Numbered from the stretch's first letter, positions 8,734 through 18,922 are shown. The stretch is DNA of 64,000 bases from Tetragenococcus halophilus subsp. flandriensis (GCF_030161475.1 NZ_BSUG01000087.1:1-64000), one strand, 5' to 3'. Notes: a model not told the origin generated them from the sequence alone. Program-made: numbers and translations.

Positions 8734-10992
8734 CTAGTCTTGTTTTTGTACTGTAATTTTCATTTTAGGCGCTAAAGTGTTCCAAGAATAACGCAGCATT
8801 CCCTGTTTATCTGTTCGTAACGCTTTTACTCCGTAATCTTGTAAAGTATCCATCACTTCTGGGTGTGGATGGCCGAAACGATTATTTTCACCACAAGAGA
8901 TGATTCCTTGTTTAGGCTGTAATTGCTCAATAAATTCAGGTGCCGTAGAGGTATGACTGCCATGATGACCTAATTTTAAGACATCAGCTTTTAGTTGAGG
9001 ATAATCTTTTATCACTTTTTTCTCACCTTCTTGTCCTAAGTCGCCGGTCATTACAAAACTTGTGTCATAAATGCTAGTGGCGATTACTAAGGAGTCTTCA
9101 TTCTCCCCTTTTCCCACATGTTCAGGGCCTAAAATATGAAGTTTTAACTTTTTACCCACTTGGTCTTTACTCCCGATTTCTTCAACAGCTGTATTTTTTG
9201 TTGTGTCTTTTAAAAGTTTTTTTATATTATCACTTTGAAAACTACCTTTTCCTAGATAAAGAGCCTCCACTTTGAATTCTTCCATGACTTCTTTTGCATC
9301 TCCCATGTGGTCAATATCACCATGCGTTACAAATAAACCATCGATTTTTTTGACACCTTCACCTTTTAAGTATGGAATTAACGTATACTCCGCATTTGAG
9401 CGATAATTGCGCCTTTGCCAATCTTCTTGAAAAAAATTCATTTTCCCGCCGGTATCAATAACATATACTTCCTGTTTAAATGGGGTTTGAATAACAATAC
9501 TATCTCCTTGTCCTACATCAACAAAAGCAATAGAAGTTTCTAAAGAAAATAACTGGAAGATAATTAATAAAAAACTAGGAAGAAGCAAACAAATTTTACG
9601 ATGATTCTGATAAATATAAACTCCCGCAATTAAAGCTAGTATAGTCAAAACTAAAGGCGGTTGTCCTGTTGTTATAACAAAGAGCTTCGTAAACTTGAGA
9701 ATTTGTTCAAAAGAAATAATCAACTTTTCTAAGACTATTTCTAAAATATTATGGGAAAAGCCTAAAAGATTTACAAAACAACTAGCAACTAACAAGGGCA
9801 GTATGATTCGACTAAACAAAGGGACAAATAACGCTGTTAACAAGCCAGCTAACAGAGGCACTTCAAAAAACATATACATAAGTAGTGGTGCAGCTAATAA
9901 AGAGATCTCTTGCGATTGTAATAGTCGCTGCCAATGTTTCTTTCGTGGGCTTTGATTAAGCAAAATAACCCAGGACATCCATAAAGATAAAATCCCCGAA
10001 AATTGTAGCAATGTTTTTGGGTCGTACAATAATAGTAGAAACAATACAATACTAAAACGATCTAAACTTGCAAGTTCAATATTTATTTCTTTAAAAAATA
10101 AACGTAGGATATACATCAAAGAAGCTCGCCAAACACTGATGGTTTGTCCAAATAAAACAACACTTACAAAAATGAGTAGAAAGAAAAGTAAGCCAAACTC
10201 AGCAAAAGTTAGCTTCGTTTTACGCAGAAAGAAAAAGAGCCAACCATAGAATAGATAAACATGCATACCGGAAATAGTAAATAAATGTAAAATACCTGCA
10301 CTGCTATAGATTTCTTTAATTTCTTGAAAACTTGTATCACGATAACCGAAAAGCAAAGATAGAACATAGGTCGCTGTTTTGGAAGAAAAATTTGCCTCTA
10401 CCCAATCAACACAGAAAGCCCGCCATTGTCTTAAAAACGAAATACCGCCTAGCGGACGTTTATTTTGGATCTCTTCAACTCTAAAAGTTCCCAGCTTATG
10501 CTTGGAAAAAGCAAACCATTTTGCATCAAAACCATGTAAGTTACGTTTACCTTCTAAGGGCAAAAAAGTAGCTGTTACTTGAATTTCTTTACTCCAGTTT
10601 GTACGTTTTTGCCAAGATTTTTGTTCTTGTTCATTTTCAACTTGATATTGTCCATCTATTTTGTAATCGTCAATTTTTCCTTCAAAGGAAACCAAGTCTC
10701 CATTTACTTTGATCGTATCATTATAGATCTTAATTTTAGTAGATACTTCCTTTTCTGCTTCTGGAGCTTGAGGTAAAGCCATAGTATGGGCCCTTAGCAA
10801 TAAAAAAAAGCTGCAAAAAATACACAGTAGCCCTAAGACGACTTGCTTTTTGCAGCAGAGAAAAAATGAAAAGTAAATACTAACCAACAATAAAAGAGGT
10901 TGTTGAAGTAAATAAGCGTTTAATAAGCTAGCAGCTATAATTATGGGAAAGACTAGTTGGTTTTTCCAGGAAAAATCAATCCTGTGGTTCAT
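8734..10992 (-). CDS. comEC: DNA internalization competence protein ComEC/Rec2
   Basis: Polytopic membrane channel that takes up single-stranded DNA during transformation. The 752 residues comprise several N-terminal membrane segments, a soluble OB-like region, the competence domain with many transmembrane helices (about 200-480), and a C-terminal metallo-beta-lactamase domain ([26 protein letters not shown]) that may be a nuclease. The reading frame is intact. Its start overlaps the end of comEB by 17 nt, showing translational coupling. Confidence 0.93.
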   Translation of the reverse strand: MNHRIDFSWKNQLVFPIIIAASLLNAYLLQQPLLLLVSIYFSFFLCCKKQVVLGLLCIFCSFFLLLRAHTMALPQAPEAEKEVSTKIKIYNDTIKVNGDLVSFEGKIDDYKIDGQYQVENEQEQKSWQKRTNWSKEIQVTATFLPLEGKRNLHGFDAKWFAFSKHKLGTFRVEEIQNKRPLGGISFLRQWRAFCVDWVEANFSSKTATYVLSLLFGYRDTSFQEIKEIYSSAGILHLFTISGMHVYLFYGWLFFFLRKTKLTFAEFGLLFFLLIFVSVVLFGQTISVWRASLMYILRLFFKEINIELASLDRFSIVLFLLLLYDPKTLLQFSGILSLWMSWVILLNQSPRKKHWQRLLQSQEISLLAAPLLMYMFFEVPLLAGLLTALFVPLFSRIILPLLVASCFVNLLGFSHNILEIVLEKLIISFEQILKFTKLFVITTGQPPLVLTILALIAGVYIYQNHRKICLLLPSFLLIIFQLFSLETSIAFVDVGQGDSIVIQTPFKQEVYVIDTGGKMNFFQEDWQRRNYRSNAEYTLIPYLKGEGVKKIDGLFVTHGDIDHMGDAKEVMEEFKVEALYLGKGSFQSDNIKKLLKDTTKNTAVEEIGSKDQVGKKLKLHILGPEHVGKGENEDSLVIATSIYDTSFVMTGDLGQEGEKKVIKDYPQLKADVLKLGHHGSHTSTAPEFIEQLQPKQGIISCGENNRFGHPHPEVMDTLQDYGVKALRTDKQGMLRYSWNTLAPKMKITVQKQD

Positions 10993-11461
10993 TCAATTGA
11001 CCAAAAGATAATTTTTCAAAATAATGAGGTTCAAGCGTGACTTGGTGGACGGCGCCACCAACTTGGTCGATCAATTCTAAAGCATAAGAATCATTATGAT
11101 AATTATTAAGATAATGAATCGTCTTAACACCTGCTTGTAACAATGCTTTAGTACATTGCAAACAAGGAAAATGAGTCACATAAATTTCTGCGCCTTCAGT
11201 AGAAATCCCGAATTTAGCACATTGTAAAATAGCGTTCATTTCTGCATGAATCGTACGAATACAGTGACCATCCACAAGATAACAGCCATGGTCAATACAA
11301 TGCTTATCACCAGAAACAGAACCATTATATCCTCCAGCGATAATTCTTCGATCTTTTACTAAAGTCGCTCCAACCTCAAGACGAGTACAAGTGCTTCTTA
11401 AGGATAAAAGTAGCGCTTGGGCCATAAAATATTGATCCCACGGAATACGTTTGTCTGCCAT
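10976..11461 (-). CDS. comEB: ComE operon protein 2, dCMP deaminase family
   Basis: Zinc-dependent cytidine/deoxycytidylate deaminase family member of 161 residues. The zinc and proton-transfer motif HAE is at 72-74 and PCLQC at 99-103. It probably deaminates dCMP to dUMP; in Bacillus the protein is not essential for transformation although encoded in the com operon. The second of two adjacent ATGs is chosen because it is 6 nt from GGAGG; the first is only 3 nt away. It lies between comEA and comEC. Confidence 0.92.
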   Translation of the reverse strand: MADKRIPWDQYFMAQALLLSLRSTCTRLEVGATLVKDRRIIAGGYNGSVSGDKHCIDHGCYLVDGHCIRTIHAEMNAILQCAKFGISTEGAEIYVTHFPCLQCTKALLQAGVKTIHYLNNYHNDSYALELIDQVGGAVHQVTLEPHYFEKLSFGQLNEPQD

Positions 11462-11491
11462 CATTTTCCTCCTTCCTTGATTTTACTTATA

Positions 11492-12100
11492 TTATATTTT
11501 AATCGAATCACGCAATTTTTCAACTGTCTTTTCCCCAAATCCTGAAATTTCATTTAATTCGTCGACACTCTCAAAGGCGCCATTTTCTTCTCGATAATCA
11601 ACGATAGCTTGCGCTTTAGCTGGTCCTACACCGCTTATTTCTTGTAATTCATTTATATCTGCTGCATTAATATCGATCATATCTTCATTGTTATCTCCTT
11701 CTTGTTTATCTCCATCCACCTCCATTTCTTCGGCTTCTTCTTTATTAGGTATATAAATCATTTGTTGATCTTGTAACTTTTCAGCTAAATTCAATTGTTT
11801 TTCTTCTGCTTGTTTAGTTAAACCTCCTGCTTCTAAAATGACTTCTTTTACACGCGCATCGCCTTCTAGTTCATAAACGCCAGGCTTATTGATTTCTCCT
11901 TTAATATCTACGATGATTTTTCCTGTTTCTTCTGTTGTTTTTTCACTGTCTTCGGTTGCTTGTTGAAATGCGCTCTCATTTTCTTCCCAAGCATCAGCTT
12001 GTTCATTATTTGATTGACTAAAATAAATTACAAGCACAAAAACTGTAATTAAAGTAGCAATAATTAAAGGTAAAAATCTTTTAAGCCGTTCTTTTATCAT
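11492..12100 (-). CDS. comEA: Competence protein ComEA (SLBB plus helix-hairpin-helix)
   Basis: Membrane-anchored DNA receptor of the transformation machinery, 202 residues. A transmembrane anchor occupies about residues 9-27. A soluble ligand-binding beta-grasp (SLBB) domain follows around 65-120 (GEINKPGVYELEGDARV region), then a Glu/Asp-rich linker, then two helix-hairpin-helix DNA-binding motifs near the end (ISGVGPAKAQAI and ISGFGEKTVEKL). A GGAGGAG site precedes the ATG. It is the first gene of comEA-comEB-comEC. No clear competence-sigma box was seen upstream. Confidence 0.93.
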   Translation of the reverse strand: MIKERLKRFLPLIIATLITVFVLVIYFSQSNNEQADAWEENESAFQQATEDSEKTTEETGKIIVDIKGEINKPGVYELEGDARVKEVILEAGGLTKQAEEKQLNLAEKLQDQQMIYIPNKEEAEEMEVDGDKQEGDNNEDMIDINAADINELQEISGVGPAKAQAIVDYREENGAFESVDELNEISGFGEKTVEKLRDSIKI

Positions 12101-12195
12101 CGGTGTCCTCTCCTCCTTTCACCTATAAGTACGCAAAAAAACACCAAAACTTTTTAACAAAACAAAATTTTTCCTAAGTTAAAAAGTCTTGATGC

Positions 12196-12807
12196 TTAAA
12201 CAAATTTTTCTATTTCTTTCATAGATGTGACTCGGTAATCCGCTTGAATATCAGTAAGTAAATTCTCATTATCAAAAAATATGGTAGCAACGCCAGCGTT
12301 TTTCCCAGCGTCTACATCTAAGGCACGGTCGCCGATCATTACCGTCTTTTTAGGATCAAGTCCATACTGCTCTAACAAATAATTCAGTGAAGTCGGATCC
12401 GGTTTTCTGGGAAAATTATTTTCTGGACCTACAACTTCTGTAACTAAATCAGCTAACTGTTCCTTTTTTAATAAGGCCTGTGTAGACGTTTGTCTACGAT
12501 GAGATAAAATCATATTTACTTTGTGCTTTGCGACAATAAGGGACAAAACATCTTTTGTTCCAGTAAAACTTTGCGGTTCGAAAGCGGTTTTTTCTTCATA
12601 AACTTTTGCCTTTTTAGATAATTCGTCAAAGTCCAACTGATATTTTTCAGCGATTTTAGCCGAAGAATATTCTTTCAAAATCTGATAAATTTCTTCTTTT
12701 GTACTATCGATATTATATTCTTTTAAAGCTTGCAAATAACCCTGTACAATCATCGGATAAGTATCAAACAAGGTATCATCAAAATCCCAAATAAATGTAT
12801 TAAACAA
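12196..12807 (-). CDS. HAD-IA family hydrolase (phosphoglycolate phosphatase-like)
   Basis: Haloacid-dehalogenase superfamily phosphatase of about 203 residues. The nucleophile motif I is DFDDT, motif II is SHRRQ, and motifs III and IV are in KPDPTSLNYLLE and MIGDRALDVDAG. The substrate is unknown. The start is uncertain: an ATG at 12834 has no ribosome binding site, whereas GGAG lies 5-8 nt before two consecutive TTG codons, so I start at the second TTG, which puts the motif at the usual distance from the N-terminus. Confidence 0.82.
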   Translation of the reverse strand: MFNTFIWDFDDTLFDTYPMIVQGYLQALKEYNIDSTKEEIYQILKEYSSAKIAEKYQLDFDELSKKAKVYEEKTAFEPQSFTGTKDVLSLIVAKHKVNMILSHRRQTSTQALLKKEQLADLVTEVVGPENNFPRKPDPTSLNYLLEQYGLDPKKTVMIGDRALDVDAGKNAGVATIFFDNENLLTDIQADYRVTSMKEIEKFV

Positions 12808-12871
12808 CAAATTTTCTCCTTTTTTTATTTTCATACTTATTTTACCACGCTCTTTTAAGAAGTACTATGGG

Positions 12872-13369
12872 TTAATTAAAATGAGACGCTTTTACCTCAT
12901 TGTTCATAATAACGAAGGTGTATTCTCCTCCATTTGCTTCCTGTTGTACTTTTTGAATATATCTAAACCCTACTTGTTCATATACTTTCATAGCACGTTG
13001 ATTAAAATCAGCTACCGATAACCAAATTGTAGGACAAAAATAATGCTTATTTAAATAATCAACAACCAACTGAACAAAAGATTTTCCAAAGCCCGCTCCT
13101 GTTAATTTTGGTTTCATTCCAATTCCCATTTCTATATGGTTTTTTGAAGAATAATCTTTAGGAAAAACACAAAAAAACCCAACCAATTCGTTATTATTCT
13201 TGACTGAGAAATAGGTATTCTTTCTTTGTTCTTTATTTAAGATTTCATCATAATCTTCTTGGTCTGCCGTCATATCATAAAAATTGTAAGGCGCTGGATA
13301 CTTCCAATTATTAGCTATTTCTAATGCTTCTGTTTGATCCATTGGTTTTATTTGTATATTTTCAAACAT
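12872..13369 (-). CDS. GNAT family N-acetyltransferase
   Basis: Putative acetyltransferase of 165 residues. The acetyl-CoA loop appears as LTGAGFGKSFV in the middle, after the strand HIEMGIGM. The C-terminal part carries the usual FNQRAMKVYEQVGF signature. The start is preceded by a weak AAAGGA. The substrate cannot be inferred. It sits between the HAD hydrolase and the aminotransferase, all on the minus strand, but a terminator separates it from the aminotransferase. Confidence 0.82.
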   Translation of the reverse strand: MFENIQIKPMDQTEALEIANNWKYPAPYNFYDMTADQEDYDEILNKEQRKNTYFSVKNNNELVGFFCVFPKDYSSKNHIEMGIGMKPKLTGAGFGKSFVQLVVDYLNKHYFCPTIWLSVADFNQRAMKVYEQVGFRYIQKVQQEANGGEYTFVIMNNEVKASHFN

Positions 13370-13398
13370 GTCATCCCATCCTTTTGTAAACCATCTCC

Positions 13399-13436
13399 AT
13401 AAAACAAACAGCTAAATCTATTTTAGCTGTTTGTTA
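13399..13436 (-). terminator. Terminator of the amino-acid transporter/aminotransferase operon
   Basis: Read on the minus strand, a 14-bp perfect stem (13403-13416 with 13422-13435) with a 5-nt loop and a T run, directly after the aminotransferase stop. Confidence 0.75.
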
Positions 13437-13442
13437 GAAAAC

Positions 13443-14594
13443 CTAAAATTTCATTTGTTCAATACGATCAAAGGCTTCTTTTAACATAGAGATTTCTTGT
13501 GTGACCGCTAGACGTACATGTTGATCACCAGTAGTCACACCAAATGCCTTGCCCGGTACCACAAGAACCTGAGTTTCATCCAGTAATTTTTTAGTAAAAG
13601 TAGCAGAATCTAGTTGTGTATCAGCGATATTTATAAATGCGTACATTGTTCCTTGTACTTCTCCTAAATGTAGAAAATCAATCGCATCGACACGTTTTTT
13701 TACATAAGCAAGACGTTCTTTAAACACATTGACGACCTCTGGAATAATTTCGTTGGCATGTTGCAATGCATAAATCCCCGCTTGTTGCGAAATAGATGGT
13801 GCAGAATAAGTAATACTTTCATTGATTAGTTTGGCTATTTCACTAACATAAGATGGTGCAATCATATAACCAATACGCCAACCTGTCATCGCAAATGACT
13901 TTGAAAAGCCACTGAATGTTATGGTATTTTCTGGAGCAAACCTTGCCATAGGTGTAAATGAATGATCAAAAACCAGTTCTTCGTAAATTTCATCGGAAAG
14001 AATAAATAAATCATGTTGAATCGCAATATCTGCAATTTTTTTAAAAGTTTCTTCTGAGAAAACTGCTCCAGTTGGATTGTTAGGTGAATTGATCACTACA
14101 GCTTTTGTCTTTTCACTGATCGCTTGTTCTAATACATCTGCTTCCAATTGAAAGCCATCTTTTTCATAAGTAGGTATAACAACTGGAGTGCCCCCAGCTA
14201 ATTCAATTTGATCTTTATAAGGAGAAAAATAAGGCTCATGGATGATAATCTCATCGCCAGGATCAGTAATCGCCAAAAGTGTCAAATACATACCATGCAT
14301 CGCCCCAACAGTCGCGCGTACTTGATTTGCGGCAAAGTCTAAACCATAGCGTTTTTTATAGTGCTCGATGACCGTTTGAATAAATTCTGCACTACCATCA
14401 GATGCGGTATAACGCGTATGTCCAGCTTTGGCATCTTTAGCTGCTTGATCAATAATACCTTCATCTGTAATTAAATCAGGATCACCAATTGATAAATCGA
14501 TCAATCCTTCCTGACTTTTGGCCAATGCACCAATATTCATCATAATATTTTCTTCTGGTTCTTGATACTTTTTTGCTAAATTATTGCGGTTCAT
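13443..14594 (-). CDS. Class I/II pyridoxal-phosphate aminotransferase
   Basis: Fold-type I aminotransferase of 383 residues. The PLP lysine lies in SGFSKSFAMTGWRIGY, and further conserved sites are SPNNPTG and DEIYEEL. It belongs to the group that includes PatA and aspartate/aromatic aminotransferases, and the specificity cannot be decided here. It is the last gene of an operon with an amino-acid ABC transporter: 23 nt separate it from glnQ. That suggests it acts on the imported amino acid or its keto product, an inference. Confidence 0.88.
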   Translation of the reverse strand: MNRNNLAKKYQEPEENIMMNIGALAKSQEGLIDLSIGDPDLITDEGIIDQAAKDAKAGHTRYTASDGSAEFIQTVIEHYKKRYGLDFAANQVRATVGAMHGMYLTLLAITDPGDEIIIHEPYFSPYKDQIELAGGTPVVIPTYEKDGFQLEADVLEQAISEKTKAVVINSPNNPTGAVFSEETFKKIADIAIQHDLFILSDEIYEELVFDHSFTPMARFAPENTITFSGFSKSFAMTGWRIGYMIAPSYVSEIAKLINESITYSAPSISQQAGIYALQHANEIIPEVVNVFKERLAYVKKRVDAIDFLHLGEVQGTMYAFINIADTQLDSATFTKKLLDETQVLVVPGKAFGVTTGDQHVRLAVTQEISMLKEAFDRIEQMKF

Positions 14595-14617
14595 GAGCCA
14601 TTTCCTCCCCCATTACT

Positions 14618-15340
14618 TTATAATACTTTTTTCAAAAAGCTTTGTGTTCGTTCGTTTTTTGGATGGTCAAAAATCTCTTCAGGTAAACCTTCTTCTTGAA
14701 CGATACCATCATCCATAAAAATCACTCGATCAGCGACTTCTTTTGCAAAACCCATTTCGTGACTGACAACGATCATCGTCATTCCTTCTTCAGCTAAGGT
14801 CTTCATAACAGATAAAACTTCGCCTACCATCTCTGGATCCAAAGCAGAAGTGGGTTCATCAAACAACATCACATCAGGGTCCATTGCCAGGGCCCTTGCG
14901 ATAGCTACCCTTTGTTGCTGTCCACCTGAAAGACTGGCTGGATAACTGTCATCTTTATCAGTTAAACCTACTAAATCCAACAACTCATGTGCTTTTTTCT
15001 TTGCTTCTTCTTCGCTTTGTCCCTTTACTTTAATAGGACTAATAGTAATATTTTCTAAAACTGTTTTATGGGGAAATAAATTAAAGTTTTGAAAAACCAT
15101 CCCCATTTTTTGTCTTAATTTATCAATGTCATTTTCTTTTGCTAAAAGATCATTGCCTTCAAATAAAAGTGTGCCTTCAGTGGGTTGTTCTAATAGATTT
15201 AAACAACGTAAGAAAGTACTTTTTCCGCTACCGGATGGGCCGATAACCACGACAACTTCACCAGCCTCAACAGATAAGTCAATGCCTTTTAACACTTCAT
15301 TTTTATCAAATGATTTATGCAGATTTTCAATGTTAATCAC
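14618..15340 (-). CDS. Polar amino-acid ABC transporter, ATP-binding protein
   Basis: ATPase subunit of 240 residues, GlnQ/ArtM type. Walker A GPSGSGKS is at 34-41, the Q loop in VFQNFNLFP, the signature LSGGQQQR near 135 and Walker [11 protein letters not shown] just after. It overlaps the upstream permease gene by 8 nt, so translation is coupled. With the fused binding-protein/permease it forms a complete importer. The ARG boxes upstream of the operon point to arginine or another basic amino acid, although homology alone cannot set the substrate. Confidence 0.93.
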   Translation of the reverse strand: MINIENLHKSFDKNEVLKGIDLSVEAGEVVVVIGPSGSGKSTFLRCLNLLEQPTEGTLLFEGNDLLAKENDIDKLRQKMGMVFQNFNLFPHKTVLENITISPIKVKGQSEEEAKKKAHELLDLVGLTDKDDSYPASLSGGQQQRVAIARALAMDPDVMLFDEPTSALDPEMVGEVLSVMKTLAEEGMTMIVVSHEMGFAKEVADRVIFMDDGIVQEEGLPEEIFDHPKNERTQSFLKKVL

Positions 15341-16805
15341 TTGCCTTCATTCTCCTTTCAACAAAGCCTAACAAACGAGAAAGCGTAAAGGTCAATACAA
15401 AGTAAATCAGTGAAACAATTAGATAAGGCAAGAAGGGTTTAAAACTTGCACCTTGCACATTCCCAGCTTGAAAGATCAGCTCGGAAACACCAATCACTGA
15501 AATCACTGAGGATTCTTTGATGACGGTAACTAATTCATTACCTAAAGCTGGCAGGATATTTTTAATTGCTTGCGGGAAAATAATATAACGCATTGACTCT
15601 GTACGATCCATACCAAGTGAACGCGCAGCTTCCATCTGCCCTTTATCGACACCATTGATTCCTGCACGAATAATTTCTGCGACATAAGCGGCACTATTAA
15701 GCGATAGAGCAATACAACCCGCCACAAAACGTGAAAAATCAAGCCCTAAGATTCCTGTTCCAAAATAAACAATAAAAATCTGTACTAACAAAGGCGTTCC
15801 TCGAACATACTCAATATAGATAGAAGCTAATGCTCGTAAAATTTTTATAGAAGACAATTTCATCAAAGCAAAAATGACACCTAAAATGATACCAAAAATC
15901 ACGCCAATGATTGCTAAAAGAATCGTATATCCAGTGCCTGAAAGATAGTAAGGATAATATTTGGCAAAAAAGCCTTGGTCTTCTTCACTAAACATCAGCT
16001 CATTAGCTTCTTCCTGGTAACCTTCCATTAAGTTTTCATCATTGATTGTTTGAATAGAATCATTAATATTTTCAGCTAGCACTGGCGAATCTTTAGGAAA
16101 GGCGACCGCTGTTTCTTTGTCTCCTTCTTCAAATTCTAGATCAGATAAAGCTAGATCGTCATTTTCCTCTACATAAGCTTCGGCTACCGGACCTTCTAAT
16201 ATAGCAGCATCAACTTTTTCATTTTTTAAGTTCATTACAACATCTGGAATTTTTTGTAAAGAAGTAACTTGTGCGCCATTTAATTCATCATTAGCTAGTT
16301 CTTCTTGGGTGGTTTGCTTTTGCACACTAACCGGTACATCTTCAAACTGCTCACCACTAGTATATCTATCTTGATCTTCTTCTCTTACTACTAAACGTTG
16401 TTGTGAATTCATATAAGGTTCAGAAAAATCCACTTCCTGTAAACGTTCAGGTGTTGGCGACATACCGGAAATGATCAAATCGATTTTCTCTGTGTCTAAA
16501 GCGCCCAGCAAGGCATCAAAACCCATTTCCTCGACACGTAGATCTACACCCATATCATCAGCAATTTTTTCTGCAATAGAAATATCAAAACCGACGATTT
16601 CATCTTCTCCATCTACCGTAGCATGAAATTCATAGGGTGCATAGTCAGCTGACAAACCAACAACTAGCTCCCCACGATCTTGAATAGCCTCATAACGTTC
16701 ATCTTGTTCTTCTTCAGCTGCTGCGACCTGCGTCATTGGAAACAGCTGTGCAAACAACATAAACAATGGTAATAAAACTAAAAATATCTTTTTAAACTTT
16801 CCCAT
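15333..16805 (-). CDS. Amino-acid ABC transporter, fused substrate-binding protein and permease
   Basis: A 490-residue fusion. A signal peptide (about 1-30, ending near QVAAAEEEQ) is followed by one family-3 solute-binding domain (about 35-270), then a HisM/GlnP-type permease domain with membrane helices and the loop [21 protein letters not shown]. Lactococcal GlnP has two binding domains before the permease; this one has only one. The protein is anchored through the permease, with the binding domain facing outside. The substrate is probably a polar or basic amino acid; the ARG boxes upstream favour arginine. Confidence 0.9.
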   Translation of the reverse strand: MGKFKKIFLVLLPLFMLFAQLFPMTQVAAAEEEQDERYEAIQDRGELVVGLSADYAPYEFHATVDGEDEIVGFDISIAEKIADDMGVDLRVEEMGFDALLGALDTEKIDLIISGMSPTPERLQEVDFSEPYMNSQQRLVVREEDQDRYTSGEQFEDVPVSVQKQTTQEELANDELNGAQVTSLQKIPDVVMNLKNEKVDAAILEGPVAEAYVEENDDLALSDLEFEEGDKETAVAFPKDSPVLAENINDSIQTINDENLMEGYQEEANELMFSEEDQGFFAKYYPYYLSGTGYTILLAIIGVIFGIILGVIFALMKLSSIKILRALASIYIEYVRGTPLLVQIFIVYFGTGILGLDFSRFVAGCIALSLNSAAYVAEIIRAGINGVDKGQMEAARSLGMDRTESMRYIIFPQAIKNILPALGNELVTVIKESSVISVIGVSELIFQAGNVQGASFKPFLPYLIVSLIYFVLTFTLSRLLGFVERRMKASD

Positions 16806-16835
16806 TTGCTATCTACCCTTCTTGTTTAAGATTAT

Positions 16836-16849
16836 TGCATAAAAATTCA
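16836..16849. promoter_or_regulatory. ARG box (predicted ArgR operator) upstream of the ABC transporter operon
   Basis: TGCATAAAAATTCA matches the ArgR half-palindrome consensus TGNATWWWWATNCA at every fixed position. It lies 30 nt upstream of the transporter ATG, where a repressor would block transcription or initiation. In AT-rich DNA chance matches occur, but a second copy at 17045 supports it. Confidence 0.55.
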
Positions 16850-17044
16850 TTTATTGATTGCAATTTATCTTATCACAATTCTAGCAAAAGAGAAAGTACT
16901 TTTTGTTTTATTTTTATACATTTTTTTGAATTATTTATATTGCAGTATATATAGACATTTGAAAAATAGCCGCTTACATAATCATTGATTTTTACACAGT
17001 GCATAAAAAACGTATATATTCATTTATTATACAAAAAACTTTTA

Positions 17045-17058
17045 TGAATAAAAATGCA
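17045..17058. promoter_or_regulatory. Second ARG box upstream of the transporter operon
   Basis: TGAATAAAAATGCA matches TGNATWWWWATNCA perfectly and resembles the Bacillus ARG-box core. It lies about 240 nt upstream of the transporter start and just downstream of the tag stop codon. The intervening DNA also has a partial TGCATAAAAA near 17000. Confidence 0.45.
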
Positions 17059-17064
17059 GCTTTT

Positions 17065-17625
17065 TTATTTGTTTTCGTATTTAAACGAACATGTCTCTAT
17101 ATGGTCGTTGATCATTCCAATTGCTTGCATAAAAGAATAAACAATGGTGGGGCCTACAAATTTGAATCCTATTTTTTTTAATTCTTTACTTATTTGTTTT
17201 GATAAGTCAGTACTTGCTGGTATTTCTTCCATGCTTTGCCAGTGGTTAATGATAGGATGTTCAACAAAAGACCAAATATAAGTGGAAAAACGCCCATATT
17301 TTTCCTGCATAGTTAAAATCATCTGGGCATTATTCACCGCGGCTCTTATTTTTAACCGATTACGAATGATTTTAGGTTCAGCTAGCAATTCTGCGATCTT
17401 ATTTTCATCATAGTTTGCAATTTTTGTATAATCAAATTGATCAAAAGCGAAGCGGAAATTTTCTCTTTTGTCTAAGATGGTCGACCAACTCAAGCCTGCT
17501 TGCATACTTTCCAATACGAGTAATTCATAAAGTTTCTGATCATCTTGAGTAGTTTTTCCCCATTCATGATCGTGATAATCTTGCATTAAAAGACTTGATT
17601 TTGCCCAATCACAACGAACTGTCAT
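17065..17625 (-). CDS. tag: DNA-3-methyladenine glycosylase I
   Basis: Base-excision repair enzyme of 186 residues that removes 3-methyladenine. Family features are visible: the zinc ligands Cys5 in RCDW, a histidine in YHDHEW (17-22) and the terminal NDHIETC pair near 173-179, plus the catalytic glutamate in LLVLESMQAGLSW (E39). The gene starts 13 nt after the upstream acetyltransferase stop, so they are likely co-transcribed. Confidence 0.93.
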   Translation of the reverse strand: MTVRCDWAKSSLLMQDYHDHEWGKTTQDDQKLYELLVLESMQAGLSWSTILDKRENFRFAFDQFDYTKIANYDENKIAELLAEPKIIRNRLKIRAAVNNAQMILTMQEKYGRFSTYIWSFVEHPIINHWQSMEEIPASTDLSKQISKELKKIGFKFVGPTIVYSFMQAIGMINDHIETCSFKYENK

Positions 17626-17638
17626 TCATTAGCTCCTT

Positions 17639-18139
17639 TCATTCAATCCCTACTTTTTTACTCCTACGCTCCATTAATACAGAATCACGCCATACACCAT
17701 ATTGATCTTTGCCTAATTTTTCCCGATAACCAACTTTACGAAAGCCACATTTTTCATGTAGACGCTGGCTTCCATAGTTATTAGCAAAAATATCAGCCTC
17801 TAAAGTCCAAAAACCAAACTTCTCTGAATAATCAATTAAATAATTTAATAGCGTTGAACCTACACCTTTTCCTTGATAATCCTGATCGATATAGATGCTA
17901 ACTTCCGCTATCCCACGATATTGCGGAATCGAATAAGCTTGTTTCAAAGTTGTCCAACCTGCGATTTTTTTGTCAACTAATAGTACAAAACGACCTTCTT
18001 TTAGACGCTCGCGATCAAATTCTTCATAGCTTAAATTTTCAACAGTAAAAGTCGCCAAATTTGTTTCCATTCCTTGGCGATAGATATCATATACAGACGT
18101 CCAGTCTTTTTCTTCCATTGCTCGAATTTTATATTGCAT
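17639..18139 (-). CDS. GNAT family N-acetyltransferase (phosphinothricin acetyltransferase-like)
   Basis: Acetyltransferase of 166 residues resembling the Pat/Bar group. The acetyl-CoA motif is DYQGKGVGSTLL, preceded by AEVSIYID, and the C-terminal part has FANNYGSQRLHEKCGF and the typical VWRDSVLMER end. The group acetylates amino groups of small molecules such as methionine sulfoximine; the physiological substrate here is unknown. It precedes tag in a two-gene unit. Confidence 0.85.
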   Translation of the reverse strand: MQYKIRAMEEKDWTSVYDIYRQGMETNLATFTVENLSYEEFDRERLKEGRFVLLVDKKIAGWTTLKQAYSIPQYRGIAEVSIYIDQDYQGKGVGSTLLNYLIDYSEKFGFWTLEADIFANNYGSQRLHEKCGFRKVGYREKLGKDQYGVWRDSVLMERRSKKVGIE

Positions 18140-18191
18140 AAATACCTCCTTAGCAGTTAGTTATTTAACTATTATTCTATAGAATGACAAA

Positions 18192-18232
18192 AAAAGCAAT
18201 TATGCTCTTTTAAAAAGAACACAATTGCTTTT
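18192..18232 (-). terminator. Terminator of the NAD(P)-binding protein gene
   Basis: On the minus strand a 10-bp outer stem (18223-18232 with 18192-18201) encloses a further GTTCTTTT/AAAAGAGC stem and is followed by a T run. It lies just after the stop codon at 18254. Confidence 0.75.
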
Positions 18233-18253
18233 AATACTTCATTTAGTACTTAT

Positions 18254-18922
18254 TTATTGCTCTAACTCTTTTAGTGCTTCTTTGATTTCAGTGTCACCAC
18301 TTATGACGTCAAATTCTTTTTTACGAGTGTCGTCATTATCTAAACTATCAACAATAATTTGTGCCACGTCACTGCGAGTGATACTTCCGCTTTCAACGAG
18401 TGTTTTGGCTAATTTAATTTTTCCTTCAGCTTCATCATCGGAAAGAAGCCCTGGACGTACGATCGTATAATCTAGGCCACTATTTTTAAGCCATTGGTCG
18501 GCATAAAATTTCGCAGGATAATAAGGACCTAATTGATCTAACCAGTCTGGATGAGGATCTTCTAACCATTGTTGGCTACCAAGTGCACTGACAATAACAA
18601 AACGGTCAATACCAGCATCTTTAGCTGCTTCAACAGCTTTCGCCGTGCCATCTAGATCAACAAACATGGTCTTATCCGCGCCAGTATTTCCACCAGAACC
18701 TGCGGTAAACGCAATAGCATCAGCATCTTTGGCTGCTTGACTAATATCACTGATAGAACCTTCCAAGTCTGCTAAAACAGCTTCTACACCTTGCGCTTTA
18801 AAGTCTTCTAGCTGATCTTTTTTACGTACCATGGCAATCGGAGAGTGATTTTGGGACTCTTGTAGTTTTTTAACTAAGATTTTACCTACACTACCATGTG
18901 CACCAATAACTAATACTTTCAT
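18254..18922 (-). CDS. NAD(P)-binding oxidoreductase (atypical SDR, YhfK/NmrA-like)
   Basis: Rossmann-fold protein of 222 residues. The dinucleotide-binding motif is GAHGSVGK near the N-terminus (residues 7-14), followed by VRKKDQLED for the phosphate-sensing region. The central AFTAGSGGNTGAD and VIVSALGSQQW segments are typical of this atypical short-chain dehydrogenase group. Catalytic tyrosine and lysine are not obvious, so it may act as a redox sensor or reductase of unknown substrate. A GAGGAG site lies upstream of the ATG. Confidence 0.85.
   Translation of the reverse strand: MKVLVIGAHGSVGKILVKKLQESQNHSPIAMVRKKDQLEDFKAQGVEAVLADLEGSISDISQAAKDADAIAFTAGSGGNTGADKTMFVDLDGTAKAVEAAKDAGIDRFVIVSALGSQQWLEDPHPDWLDQLGPYYPAKFYADQWLKNSGLDYTIVRPGLLSDDEAEGKIKLAKTLVESGSITRSDVAQIIVDSLDNDDTRKKEFDVISGDTEIKEALKELEQ

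Noticed and set aside
12101-12195. Competence sigma box upstream of comEA
   Set aside because: The nearest sequence does not match TACGAATA and no second com promoter can be aligned.
16806-16870. Sigma-A promoter for the ABC transporter operon
   Set aside because: A TTGCAA is present on the minus strand but no acceptable -10 box lies at the right spacing, so I list only the ARG boxes.
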